DNA of 64,000 nt. Source: Apostichopus japonicus (taxonomy: Eukaryota; Echinodermata; Holothuroidea; Aspidochirotida; Stichopodidae). The position numbers and the translations under genes were made by a program. The notes under the pieces are model-generated. The model was not told the DNA's origin and made no database searches. It saw only the letters and a program-made list of their open reading frames with translations. Each line of letters begins with the position of its first letter. The first letter of the stretch is position 1. Below, piece by piece: positions 35,069-47,874 of the stretch. Where the stretch lies: positions 23,875,564 through 23,939,563 of the forward strand of contig NC_092571.1 of the NCBI RefSeq assembly GCF_037975245.1, read 5' to 3'.

Positions 35069-38000
35069 CTGTAAAACCAAAAAAAAGCACAAGAGGTCTC
35101 AGAAATGAGAGAACACATTCAGAGCCAGTCTTATGTTTGCATAGATCTAAACACAACATTGTTTAATGACTTTTTGTTTTCACAGAGATTCCCCAATGCC
35201 GTGAGTCATATATGACACTTTACAGTAAACACAACAGACTAGTAACATCTGTTTCGGTCATGTTCAACGATTTCGTGGTCGAGTTAGTTTCCTCGCATTA
35301 GCAGACCTCGAAAATTCCGGCTATATTACTGGCTTAATTCCAGTGGGCGTTCACTGGTTGCCAGAAATAAACAAAAGGTACTGGTATTGTTTCTGCCAGT
35401 ATACATTAAGAACTTTAAAAACAAAGTAATCTGGTCGACAATCATCGTAAGTCATCAAAATATCGGCATGATTGCAGTACCAAACACAAGTCCTGTATTG
35501 CCGCTATGATCAGCAAAATTTAATTAGACTTCTCTCATTTAAGCCTGTTTTGTAACTGATGTGTGTTTTAATTCAATAAAATGCCCATGAGAACTTGATT
35601 ATAGCCAGTAGATTTTTTTAAACCGTTGAATATTTTTATTAGCAAGGAGCTAGAAATTGTGAAATTCTGGTTCTGATCAGAGTCATCGACTGTTAAGTTT
35701 AACTTTGATTGAAACATGTGAAAATGCAAAAAGCTGCAAACACAGTGCTCACGAAATGCCTTCAGATTTTCCATAAATTAATTAAAACAATGAACTTGGA
35801 ATAAACCACAAGAAAGGGAAGAGTAAAAACCATAATTTCAATCCATAATATCAGTGAAGGCTGTTTGAGAGATTTTTCTGTCTTTTGACCTTCTCTGAAG
35901 ATATCACTGAAGTAAATTAGTGAAATATTCTCTGCATTCTCTGCATGCAATTAAAAAACACACACAATAATAAAATTCCTTTTCATTATTGATTATTAAA
36001 TATCATAATGTTCACAGGGAAGGGCATCATACAGTTAAAAGTTGGACATACATACGGTACTGTGCTATGGGTGTAATGTAATCGGGGCCTGTCAAAGATA
36101 TCAGTCCGGCCTGTAAAAATAGTCGGCCAACGATATTGCACTAATTGGGTTGGCAAGCCCCTAAAGCCTTGAATACCCTACCAAGGCTCATTCTAGGAAT
36201 ATGATGAGATTGTGGTTCTCTCTTGCTGCTTTTTCCAACCTCTCTCTGGCCCCTGTATAAACCCCCCCATAAAAAGTTGCCAATTTCAGGGCACTGGCAC
36301 TTAATTTTTCAGGGCGAATTTCACCAAAAATTCATGTCATGATTGTTTGCCAATCAGGGCAAACTTCCAAGGCAAGCACCTTCTGCCTCTCCCCCCCCCC
36401 CCTGGGAGATGTCTTCCCATACACCTATTGGAAACCAAGGTATACGTGTAACAGGTATGTTAGGCAATACACCCCAACAAACAATAAAACAGTTTCAACA
36501 ATGTAAGAAAAAATTCAACGAAAACGTACACAATCATTTGTTCCACAGATAAGTTTAGTTTGAGTTTGCAAAGAGGGTTACAGAACATTCTAGTTTCACA
36601 AGTCATTTTATCAGGTGATGAGAGGACTGTACTCAATGTGTATCAAAGAATGGAATAAATATTCTGTGTTACAACATAGTACTCATACAATGCAAGCTGT
36701 GGAAGCACGGAGAATACTTTTTATCTGGTTTAGCAGAACAAAATTACCAAATTCATGTACAAGTGCATTAAAGAGATGTAAAGCAGTTTTAACAGAGGAA
36801 CCATATTATTTTATAAGAGAACAAACATCAGAGCCTTTGAAACTGCTAGACAAGATTTAAACACTTTAAAGGATACAGGCTGTATTGACCCTACTTTATG
36901 CCAGATTTTCAAAATATGGTCACTTTTGGTCCAAATTCTTTACATGTTTTAGTACCACCCTGGGAAAAATTTACCTCATTGGGAGATGCAGTGGGTTCAT
37001 GAAGAATGTCTGAGAACAATTCGGAGAATAAATACCTCCAGGAAAGTACTTTATGAACATTCTAGCAATTAAAGCATCCTACAATTTGGGGCCTATACAT
37101 TATACAATATTTCCCTATAAGTATGCTATTATTATTGAAGGTGATTGTAAAATCAAATAAGTTTAAGAGATGATTACTCTAAAATGAAATACAAAACGTT
37201 CCACAAAAAAATGATGACGTTATTTATGACTCTGGTGTTGGTGGAAATTTATGGCTTTCTTTTTATGCAACACTTAACAAACTATAAAATTGTATGACGA
37301 CATATTTAAATGATCAACGTTTCATTGCGTGGTGCCGCAAATGTTTTCAGCTTGTACTTTCTTTACTGTATCTTCAATACATATTAAATCATCAGTTTTT
37401 TATTAAAAAAACGTGTCTGTTATATACAGTCCCTCCAAGTTACAACACTGTCTATTTGACACGGTCTTCTTTCCAATGCAAACACGTGTGTAAATATTAA
37501 GTACCATGTTATAATTTCCCAAATATTAATTTGAAGTTGAAGTCTTTTGTGAAATGCCTCCATTCAGACAGAAAATTTCTACAATCAAAGTCAATTTAGC
37601 GAATTGTTCCCATCTGCAGATTGCTCAGAGATAATTCATGGAGGTGTCAATAAAATTAATAGCTTTAACACTGCCTTGTTGAAATTGACACCTTTATCCA
37701 ATGTTAATTTAGAACATTGAAAGCCAATGGAGTCATCACCGACAACCTATGAAAACTCCATGAAAATTACTGTTAAAAAATATCCGAAAATATAATTAAA
37801 AATATTATCTATCCATGTATAAAAAAAAGATTTGAAATTGTTCCAAATCAGGTAAGGGCATGAAATCGCTAATGGAGGTTGCAGTGAAAATTTGTGCCCA
37901 ATTTGTAGTCTGCAACAAAAGAATAAGAAGGTATCGACACCCATGACAACCACAGAAATATTACAGGTCTGCGAAATACAAGAGCCAAAATGGTATGCAC

Positions 38001-41000
38001 AAGCTTTATACCAAACAGTTGTGTTGTAATATATTTACTACACATGACTAACTTCTCCACCCCCCACCCCCCTCCAACCACATTTAAAATATTTCATATT
38101 TTTGCATGCTATAAAGGTTGCCATAAGGGGCCACATTGACAGGGTTTTGAAAGCTTCCTTGCAGGCCTAAGTAAAATTTGCTCCTGGGAAAAATGCGGCC
38201 TAGATGCGAGACACTTTAACCGATCGAGCTGTGCCAGCCAGAGGATGGTGGAAGCTGACTTCACTGGGAGGCTGCCCCAGCCTAGGCAATACCACCCTCC
38301 CAGGAGTACCTAGCCGTACAAGAAGACAAAATTACCTTCCCGGTGGCTGGACTGTTCCCCAGATGTCAACTTTTCTTCTGGAGTTTGACTCACAAGCCCT
38401 CCCATCACTGAGTGCCTACACTAAACATTTGATTTATATGGTTTGATCACCATCAATATATTATTATATTACCCCTTCTCATTTATTAAGAGAGTTACGA
38501 GACAGGCATGGCAGCATACACATCATTAATGTGTCCTCAATAAATATGCTTCTCGGGGAGAGTTGAAAATTAAATCACCAGCGTGGGTGTGGAAAGGAAT
38601 TCACACCAACCTTTCATAGCTGTAATCACTAAGTGTTTAGTTTCTCAGGACAAGGTTAGTGAAGGGTTAAGAAGACCTTCTGAGACAATTGAACCTCAGG
38701 TGATACTTTATTATGTACTAATATAAATTATTACAAAGTGTGGTTAATGACTGTATCACTCTATTTGGGCAGAGTTGGATCTAACAGCTTTGTTTAGTTC
38801 GGGTCTATAGGAACTCAGGCACAAAGTATCATGAATAATTTTATACTAGTTCTCTCTGATACATACGCAACAATGCCAGTTCCTGTTTCCTAAGTTGATG
38901 TGCAAGCTTAGATTAGAAGTCCTTGCCAATTAGCTGCTCAAGACTAGTTACAAATTACTTTAATTTGTCACTGATACATGTACTTCTCCAAGAGGGTTGT
39001 AAAACGAAACCTTAGCATTATAAGTCTGTATAAATTTGTATGGGAATTCCAACACAAATCACAGGTACTGTAATCATTGCTAACCCACACATTTCGTTCA
39101 TGTACGGCACACTAGAAGGAAGCATACAATACTAATAACTGACTCGCCCATGTAGCGAAGCAATATTAGCATTTAATTTAAAAGTGTAACACCGATAATT
39201 CTCACTGTATACTTACTGCGCTGTTCTACCATAGCTCCTTAATGGTATGCTGTATTGGCCCAAAATTTGCTAGATATTCAAATATGGTCACCTTTGGTCA
39301 AAATTCTTTATCTGTTTTTATTACAACCTTTGAGGAAATTTTCCTCACTGGGACATTCAGTCATTTTGTGTGTTCCTTAACAATGTCTGAGAACAATTTG
39401 GAGAGTAAAGACCTCCAGGAAAGTACTTTTTTAAACTTCTAGCAATTATAGCGTGCAATTATTTGGGGCCTATATTCCTTTAAAGGTTTGCGGGAAATCT
39501 AGCCGGGATTTCAAAAACCATGCCAATGTGTGGACCGAGGCACAGTTACAAAGCTGCTTTATATTTGTATTTATATATATGATCTTCAAGATTTGATTTA
39601 AATGAGGACATTGATTTTCAGTTTCACTGTCCTCTAAGATAGAGGTCAATAAAGCAAGTACTGTACATAATATTGACAGACGTATCTACCTTAAAGCAGC
39701 ATATTGAGTTACATCTTAATTTGTTGTCGGAAATTTTATTCGTTCACATTTCACTTGATCGTAAAACTTTCTTAAATTTTAATTTTCAAATTATGTTTAT
39801 TTTCAAAAAGTGAGACTCTTGCTTTGTGGCACCTATTTTATTTTTTACTAATTGTCAACAGAAATTAACCAAGTGATGACTCACTATTTAAGAAATATTC
39901 AACAATCTTTTTTAGACTCGTCCATTGTGATTGAGGTAGATGATGTTTCTAATTTACACCAAGAATTGTTTACTGATGCATAGCATCTACTCAAAACACC
40001 AAAGCAATCTCAGATTGGATCCATAATTCATGAAAAGGTTCATAACCAAGAATTCGATAAATTTGAAATGATTAACGATTTTAATGATTGAGTGTGTATT
40101 CGGGCTCCTCTATACAGTATGTGATTATTTCACCATCAAAGCAAAATTTGTGATTACAGAAGTACAATGCATTCTGGGTAGATTATAAATGTTAGTTATG
40201 TTAACAATGTCAGGAAACCTTGGGAACAATATGTGACAGTACCAGCAATGGACATGGGCAAACATGTACGTGGAATGTCAGGAAACGTGTCAGTCCAAAA
40301 TTTTGCTGGCCCCTAGACATTTGTCAGCCTCTCACAAGCCAGTGATAAATTTATTGCTGAAGTGTTTTCGGTTTTCCAAGTTTGATGAATCACATACAGG
40401 ATGTTGTTGTGAACACACAGTTCAGTCAGTGCAATAAAATTATAGTACTACATAGAAGGCTGACCAAATTCAATAAGCAATTTTTATTTGACGACCAAGT
40501 ATTAAGGTACAAGCTCAAATCCTGTTAACCAATAACACAAGTTTCTTTGCCATAGTCAGTGAAACCAAAACCGAAAGCATCAAGTTTATCCCACGTCACT
40601 ACGGAAGGCCTTATTAGATTCTACAGAGTGTATAGCAGTATTGTCTCTAAGACTTGTACAGCGTCTTGTACAGTTTTGAGGAAGGACACATATGTTTTAC
40701 ACATTTCACTATCAGAGAGCAGCAAAATTCGAAGGGATGGAGTAATGGGTACAGGGGGGGGGTTAATGGAGGGGGGAGGGTAAGACAGGGTTTGCTTGAA
40801 ATATATTAACAAGCTGAGGACACTTACTTTGGCTTCAAAGAAATCCTTGGCCCCACTCACTCCTACTTCTTCGATGGCAACCTCTGATAATTGAGCTAGT
40901 TGGCTTAGACCGGAGCCCTCCGCCAGTTCCCCTGCAGCTGCTTTCCTGAATATCAACAGAAACTGAATTAAAGAAAAGGTGGGGACGAAAAAGAAAGAAT

Positions 41001-43037
41001 TCCATTAGTATTTTATCAACAGTATTCCAGCATAAAAAGACAATACAAAGTTTGATTAGCAGGTGAAGTAATTATCCCAATTACTCCACCTGAACAAGAG
41101 GCAGGACAACTCTCTCTTATTCTTTCATATTTTGCATGTCTCTCAGAGAACATAAAGATATTCCTTTTCCTTGCACGTATGTTTGTTTTTAAGTCTAAAA
41201 AAGAAGCAGAAATGTAAATGTACGTTGCTCTCTCTCAGTAATTTGGATCCAATTTTTTTCCAATTACCTTTCACTTTTTGATATCACAAAGATCAGATCC
41301 TCCTTTCCAAATGCCTTTCCTTTATGCCTCACATTTCTTTCTAATGCCCTTTAACTCACAAAACGACAGAAATGCAAAACTTTTCAAGCTTCCAGATGAA
41401 TTCCACTTTTGCCACTTTCTGCACAGACCTATTCTTACGTGTAAAGGCAGTTCAACTTAAAACTGAAGAATCTTGAAGAGAATAATAAAAATTAATGTAT
41501 CGCAGCTCTTCATTTTCAGACGTAATGAGGTAGAGCCAAAACATGTATTTTTTATTTTTTTTCTCCCCTTTTTTTTCTCCCCTTTTTTGGGGGGTAATGA
41601 ATATAAATTTTTTTAAATGCTTGAGTGCATAAGTTATCTGTATTTCATGATATCCTATAGTTTGAGATTTGCTGGTATATTGGTAACACTGCAGTGTATG
41701 GCTGCATGCATTAGTTTATGAGTTATTACCTCTTTACTTGGACTGAGGGTTCATTCACTCCCTGACAACAGAAATTCTCATGAAATCTATCCCCTTATAC
41801 AATCTACAACAACCTTTAGTGAAGATTACATAAACTGGTTCCTCAATGATGCTGGTACGATCTGTACTGTACATTACAAGACCCAATCACATCAACGATG
41901 TGCTAGACGTTATTACTAATGGAAAGATACTGACTCAAGGAAGTGGTCAATGAGTCGTGATGGAAAACTCCACCAATAAATTATTGAACAAATCAGAGGC
42001 CACACGGTCCACACCCACCACGCACAGTCTAGAGAGAGGACATACCTCTACAGTCTGCAACACCAACAGACCTACGGTATGCTGGGTGTAACTAACCCAT
42101 CGCTCGGTACAAAAATAATTAAACTTAACAATTTAAGTTACCGGCAAATTAATCTTCAAATCGTTTGACCCAAGTTTGTTCTACAGTAAGAAAAACGTCG
42201 CGGATAAAAAAAAAATTTTTCCGCTTATTTATTTGTTTTTTCACAACATATATACAACAAAAGTAGCGAATATAGAGAGTTATGGAATGTGAAAGGAAGT
42301 GTATCAAGAAACCCTTGCGGGCTTATCTAGTGTTACACTCCCTGTATATAGAGTACATAAATAACTTACAAAACAAAGAATTAAGGAAAGAACTAAGAAA
42401 AGGAGACGAAAAGAAGAACTAAACTTATAAAGAGAAATTGCAAAAATAAAAATAAAATGGCCCCAGGGATCTGTCCCCTCCTCTGATCACAACACTCACT
42501 TCTCTAAAGCTGATTTTACCATCGTTGTCCTCATCGACCTCCTTAATCATTTGCTTCAGTCCCAAGTGCGTCTGTGGAGCTCCTAATGCCTCCATCATCA
42601 ACTTCAGCTCCATAAAATCGATAAAGTGGTCGTTGCTGACATCATACCTGTCAAAGAATCGAAATGAAATGGATTTAAACACAACGGCCGAGAAAATAAT
42701 TTGAGAATGACTTGTAAGAGCGTTGCCAAACAATTTCTGTGCCATCAGTGTCATCTAGAGCTATTATTCTCCAATTATTTACATTCTATTTGTTGAGGAA
42801 TAAGAAGACAGACAGACAGATAGACAGACAGACAGACAGAGAGACAGAGAGACAGATAGACAGATAGACAGATAGACAGATAGACAGATAGACAGATAGA
42901 CAGATAGACAGATAGACAGATAGACAGATAGACAGATAGACAGATAGACAGATAGACAGATAGACAGATAGACAGATAGACAGATAGACAGATAGACAGA
43001 TAGACAGATAGACAGATAGACAGATAGACAGATAGAC

Positions 43038-43126
<89 letters not shown>

Positions 43127-43127
43127 T

Positions 43128-43210
<83 letters not shown>

Positions 43211-46200
43211 CTGTAGACAGAGAGATAGACAAACCCATAAAACAAGAGAAAAGTAGAGACAACAATCCAATTCTATCAAATAACACACAGCTCATACATG
43301 TACAGTAGTTAAATTCCTCGTTGAGCTTTCAAAGCCTTACATGTTACATAAATCTGTGGTTGTACAGAAGTTAAATAACACCACACAACACAGATTGTTG
43401 TAACTTTTAAAGCTTAAATAGCTATTAGATAAAGCTGCTTTCTTTAAAGGTCTACGAACATCTAGCCAATTTTGCCCCACATTCAGTACACATTTGTTGT
43501 ATGTGATAATCTCATTCAAAATCTGTTGAAAGTTTTTGATAATCTGGGAAACTCATTATGCAAACTATGACGTGGAGTGTTGCACTCACCAAAATTTCCT
43601 ATTTTAGGCCTTACTAGGTTAACCTCTAATTACACGCCTACATATCATTTGAATAACGTGTTGTTCCTCTTTTCGAAGAAGACAATAAAATATTTCAAAA
43701 AATTGCCTTAGGGCACAAACCTGTGTTCAGCGTCCCTCAAACGAATGTTGTAAAAACAAAGGAATGACATTTAACAGAACATAATGCAGTCACTCCCTTT
43801 ACCATATTAATGTGCATAATTAGCTAATGTTTATTCATCAATAAAACTAGAAAAAAGGAAAGTCTTCTAAAATGGTCAATTTTTGATGGACTGTGATGGG
43901 ACTTGCAGCTGATTTCTATTTGAGTGATTATTATCTGACAATGTCGTTTATAGGTGTGTGTAGACCTTAAAAAAACATCATACAGTATTTGCAAACGAAA
44001 TGAGGCTAGGTAACAAATTTTGCAATGATTGTGTGAATAAGATGGTCACTATAAAGATTGTTATCCATCCCACCTTTTGGAATTTAATGTCATTTTCCAT
44101 AAACACCTTAAAATTAGATTAAATGTCGAACGTTTGTTACATTCATGTTGTCTCATGAAGGCTTAAACATTGAGAAGTAATTACATGTACAATCATATGT
44201 TTTAATAATTTACAATTGTTCCAACTTTATGAAAAGATTAATGAACCAATTTTTCTGTTCAAAGATATTATCTTGCCTTGCTTCTTTAAAAGATAGTAAT
44301 ACAATTATTCAGAATATGTATCATTCACAGTGTGATGGGGGACAATAAAACAGCCAGAAGTTAAACCCTGACTTATCTTATCATTGATAAATATTAGTTT
44401 CAACTCATGTGAGTAACTCCTGAAGTAATATTCACTCGGGTCAGAGGCACTTAAGGCAATTTGGAGATACAAACGATACAAAATACAAACAGTTCCAAAT
44501 TCTAATAAGAGGGTAAAACCCCTTGCACCGATTGTAACGGATATGCAGCCAAGGTCTGTTTACATACATATTCCAATTGTGGTATATGTTGGTAACTTTA
44601 TCACTTCCTCGACGACGCAGTCTTTGGCAAAGCAATAGACCTACATCATACACACCTTATATATACTGACATACAATATTTTACTTATACTGTACTATAC
44701 TAGAAACTGAATACAGTTTAAGGTTAACTTAAGTCAACAACTACTGTAAGGAGCAAGCATTGTTTTAAAACACTGAAAATTAAGCAAAATTTTCCTTCAA
44801 CGAAAATGTTATCCGTAAAGGCTCTTTACTGTATGTTTTAATTAGCCATTGACCAAGAGTAGACGAAGACTGCAAATGTTAGCGAAAATAACATTCCTCA
44901 GAAAGCTTTCTTGTTTTAATGTTGCTTTTCAAATCTTTTGAACTTGAATTTCAACTTTCAAATAAACAAATTTTTGACCTCATACCCATAGATGAACAAA
45001 CCTGTACAGAAATAGGACATGATATACTGTACATTACAAAATGTTCTGTAACCATCATTATGGTCATTACAGACATTTTTATATCGTCCTAGCTTAATTG
45101 ATAGAAATGTCTCATAATTTGTCATAGTGCTACAGTGGAGAACTACTGTAGGTTTAGGTCTTGAATTACTGTCCCGGATGGTTCTATACAGTCAGAGCCC
45201 CTCCGGGCCGACCTATCCACCTCCCTCCCCCAGCCACAAAAGCTCATCAAACCAAAACCATGCAGAAGCTGTAAAGATTAAGGAATACATATATGGATAT
45301 TTATAAACCTACTGTAGTCTCTGCAATGTAAACATTGGTTAGTTAAACTTGTCATTTTGTCAATAGTCTGATCTATATTGTCACCTCATTGTTTACCTTG
45401 CACTTGAACTGCAAGAATTTGACTAGACAATGTAAGGAGCTGTTAACACACTCTTAACAATTCCCAGATTAAAGCCTGCAGCCCTGCACCAAGGCATGTA
45501 TACTATCCTACTCATGTATGTACATGGTTGGTCCCCACTTTGAAGTGTATAGATTCTTAGACTGTACAACATGTGTTGACCTGCATTTTGCCGAAAGCCA
45601 AACAAGACAAACAATTGTGGAGTGTTAGCTCAGTGGTTAACGCCGGTGCCTTCCAATCATAACGTCCCCGGTTCAAGTCACTCCATGATTAATGTATGTC
45701 GTCCAGTTACAGAGTTGTTGACAATTCATAATCAAGGACTTTAAATATGAATCTAAGGGACTGACTACGGTTAGCTTTCGGCTTGATAAGCCAATGAGGC
45801 TTCTTCGCGAGTTCCTGCTTGCAGGAGGATCTAAAATACATACAATATGCTTGTACTGAAATCTTAATGTTAATGCATGCAATTGGGCATACTGTACCTG
45901 TACATATACAATACCAGCTCATCAAAGGAGTAATACAGAATTATATGTAGGAAAAATTTATTCTCAATTCATACCAATTTGAAGCTGTGACAATCTTCTG
46001 GTAATTCAATACCACAATCTGATAATACTGTACCTCCAGTTACGTGATACATACAAGTGCTGTAAAGTTATGCATTTAAAATAAAGGGTAAAACATTGAG
46101 CATAAAGTATTTAAAAGTATTCTTTATGTATGTAACTTAGATAGAGACATCATTGGAATGAGGAAGGCATGCCATGGATTTGCTTCTTTTAGTTTTGGTA

Positions 46201-47247
46201 GACAACTTTTATTGTTTCAGTGTACATACATGATTTCAAGAGAGGTCTTAACACTTAACTGACCAATCTTTGATGAAGCAATTAACTCTGAGCAGAAATA
46301 ACATTCTCTTCAGATTCTAGCTACTACTTAGAAAGTAGCAATCAGTGAATGGACTAAATGGATGAAGCTGTAGGCATATTGAAAGTGTGCATGCATGGGT
46401 AGGGGTGGGGGGGTGGGAGGTAGGGGACAATAATACCATGGAGTACTTGACTGATAAGTCAGTATTAGCCAACTAGTGCAAGATTAACATCATTAAATTC
46501 TCCCCTCCCCTTTCCAACAGCCTTTAACCCCTTCCCATTTCATGTATCACTATATAGGAGATAATCAGCACCTCCCCAGGGAAGATTTTAGAACAACATT
46601 GGCAACAAGGGGGGGGGGCATGGGGTGGAGTGAAGAAGTTAAAACATTATGACCTTTAAGTAATGGAAGTAGAAATCAAACTTAGTGTTCATGGTGTACT
46701 TAAAAGCTTTGTCATAAGTACTGCATAAAAACAGTCACCAAGTCATGTGAGCCAGTTCAACTAGAGGCCACAGTACATGTTTCATTGACTTTATGATCAA
46801 ATATTCTCAAGCCAATGGGTGCATTCTGCAGTGGGCAACATGATGTAACAAAAGTATACGGTGCCTAGCAGTAGCAAGCAAACAGCTAACAATCCTACAT
46901 GCCTACACTATCTATCGTCACTAGACCTAAACAATAAATAACATTGTATCCTATAAACAGTTTAACTATAAAAAAAAGTTAATCATATAGGCCTACTGTA
47001 CTTGTGTGTATAGTATAATAGACCTTACTTACTCTCCAACGAGCAGTGCTTACACCACACCCACGTACCTCGGATTTCTTACTTACTTCTTAAACATCTG
47101 TTCAAATTCTTTTATTTGCTTCCTTGTAAACTCTTTAAATTCTGTATAAGGATTAAAAACTGTACTATGGTGCCTGGGTGCATCTTCGTTCTCGTTTAGT
47201 TCTTGTCGACGTGCTAACTTAGCTGCTAATTCTTCTGTTTCACTCAT
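34931..47247 (-). CDS. EFHD2: EF-hand domain protein, EFHD1/EFHD2 (swiprosin) family
   Basis: Four minus-strand exons (47247-47087, 42647-42500, 40962-40828, 35068-34931) give 582 nt, 193 aa plus stop, all in frame; the exon count matches the human gene as I know it. Conserved family blocks are [20 protein letters not shown] (30-49), two EF-hands with loops at 56-67 (D,S,D,F,D,E at positions 1,3,5,7,9,12) and 92-103 ([12 protein letters not shown], fully canonical), [13 protein letters not shown] (104-116), [10 protein letters not shown] (140-149), and a charged C-terminal helix likely to form a coiled coil (157-190). The family are Ca2+-binding, actin-associated or mitochondria-associated adaptors. 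The protein lacks the low-complexity N-terminal insert of vertebrate EFHD2. It probably represents the single ancestor of EFHD1 and EFHD2. Confidence 0.94.
36866..37101. mobile_element. TTAA-type MITE, family B copy 1 (right end eroded)
   Basis: Starts TTAAAGGATACAGGCTGTATTG and shares with 39239-39483 the blocks ATATGGTCAC-TTTGGTC-AAATTCTTTA, ATGTCTGAGAACAATT-GGAGA and ACCTCCAGGAAAGTACTTT, then ATTTGGGGCCTATA. The second TTAA terminus is not recognisable. Confidence 0.65.
39239..39483. mobile_element. TTAA-type MITE, family B copy 2
   Basis: 245 bp from TTAATGGTATGCTGTATTGG to ...GGCCTATATTCCTTTAA, with TTAA at both ends. The right end, read on the other strand (TTAAAGGAATATAGGCC), matches the left end of copy 1, which identifies the terminal inverted repeat. 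Confidence 0.7.
40755..40782. repeat. G-rich tract near EFHD exon 3 donor
   Basis: GGGGGGGG followed by TTAATGGAGGGGGGAGGG, about 45-70 bases inside intron 3 from the exon 3 donor. On the transcribed strand this is C-rich. Confidence 0.55.
40828..40962 (-). CDS. EFHD2: EFHD exon 3
   Basis: 45 codons, phase 0 at both ends, between acceptor TTAATTCAG and donor AAA|GTAAGT. Encodes [20 protein letters not shown] through GAKDFFEAK. Confidence 0.93.
40963..42499 (-). other. EFHD intron 2, 1.5 kb
   Basis: No recognisable gene or mobile element. One T-rich and CCCC-TTTT patterned patch at about 41550-41595. Confidence 0.5.
42500..42647 (-). CDS. EFHD2: EFHD exon 2 (both EF-hands)
   Basis: 148 nt between acceptor TTTGACAG and donor GAA|GTGAGT. 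Encodes both calcium loops and the linker [20 protein letters not shown]. Position 6 of the first loop is His where Gly is usual. Confidence 0.95.
42785..43212. repeat. compound microsatellite (GACA)n-(GATAGACA)n-(GATA)n
   Basis: Zone 1, about 42806-42855, is mainly GACA. Zone 2, about 42856-43040, is a regular GATAGACA octamer. Zone 3, about 43041-43210, is pure GATA with one GATATATA interruption near 43126. It lies in EFHD intron 1, about 140 bases upstream of the exon 2 acceptor on the transcribed strand. The long Ser-Ile-Tyr-Leu open frames across it are artefacts. Confidence 0.97.
45619..45846 (+). mobile_element. tRNA-derived SINE, copy 2 (most complete)
   Basis: Starts GGAGTGTTAGCTCAGTGGTT (A box 45625-45637), with B-box-like GGTTCAAGTCA at 45670-45680. 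The body then runs through GACTTTAAATATGAATC, CTGACTACGGTTAGCTT, TGATAAGCCAATGAGGCTTC and GAGTTCCTGCTTGCAGGAGG, to an ATCTAAAATACATACA tail. Antisense would be the EFHD transcript. Confidence 0.88.
47087..47247 (-). CDS. EFHD2: EFHD exon 1 (start codon)
   Basis: ATG at 47247-47245; [20 protein letters not shown] then the [11 protein letters not shown] block. Ends MFK-AA|GTAAGT. The N-terminus keeps the family's ELA-KL-RR motif. Confidence 0.9.
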
Positions 47248-47874
47248 GGTTGCTAACAAGTTAGGCTAATAACGGTAGTACCTCACAAAAATGACGTTAG
47301 TCAAGAAAATGTCCAACTTCAAAGAAGCTTCAAGCCAGTTGTAAACGGTAGAATGTTATCTCTACTAATACTATTTATTAGCGAAGTTTCTTTCTTTCGC
47401 GCTTCTCACTTGGCGATGATTGATGATTTATCAAGTCCTTGGCCCGTGACTACTACACATGTAGGATTACCCGTGCTTGTTTATCGTACATATATGCTGT
47501 TACATGAGTGACTAACTGGCTTCCCACGATACGAACCAGGAAGTAAGTTTCTTCCGGGAAACACACACTGTACATGCAGTGTACTTCGGTTAGTGAGAGG
47601 TCAATTTTAAAGGAACACTACGTATGTAGCCAGAAAATATACCGTGTGTTCTTATACAAAATCAAGCAAGCTGTCAACATTGCCAAAGACCTAAGATCTT
47701 TGATATTGCCGCAAGTCATGATTGCATGTTAAGTAGGCTAGCTATAATGGCCAGTTACGATGAAACATCGCTATCTGGCCATTTTACTACTGCTGCGACA
47801 CCTTGTCATTCATGTTGAACATCTTGGACGGTGATTTAATGGGGTCCAATAGTGATGACCTTTGCGTGGAAGGG

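Larger units (their letters stand above)
35069..40827 (-). other. EFHD intron 3, 5.8 kb
   Basis: No exon found. Holds two related MITE copies (36866 and 39239) and, at about 38190-38340, a GC-richer patch with a weak tRNA A-box resemblance on the minus strand. Confidence 0.6.
42648..47086 (-). other. EFHD intron 1, 4.4 kb
   Basis: GT-AG intron with the GATA/GACA microsatellite and SINE copy 2. The rest is AT-rich with no gene seen, apart from G runs at about 46410 and 46608-46618. Confidence 0.6.

Noticed and set aside
38190..38340. tRNA-like fragment on the minus strand (CAGCTCGATCGGTTAAAGTG)
   Set aside because: Resembles a tRNA A box, but no B box or cloverleaf could be completed, and no second copy is in the window.
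42775..43295. Three overlapping minus-strand frames of 156-169 codons rich in Ser, Ile, Tyr, Leu
   Set aside because: They are the three reading frames of a GACA/GATA microsatellite inside an intron. All frames are open because the repeat lacks stops on that strand.
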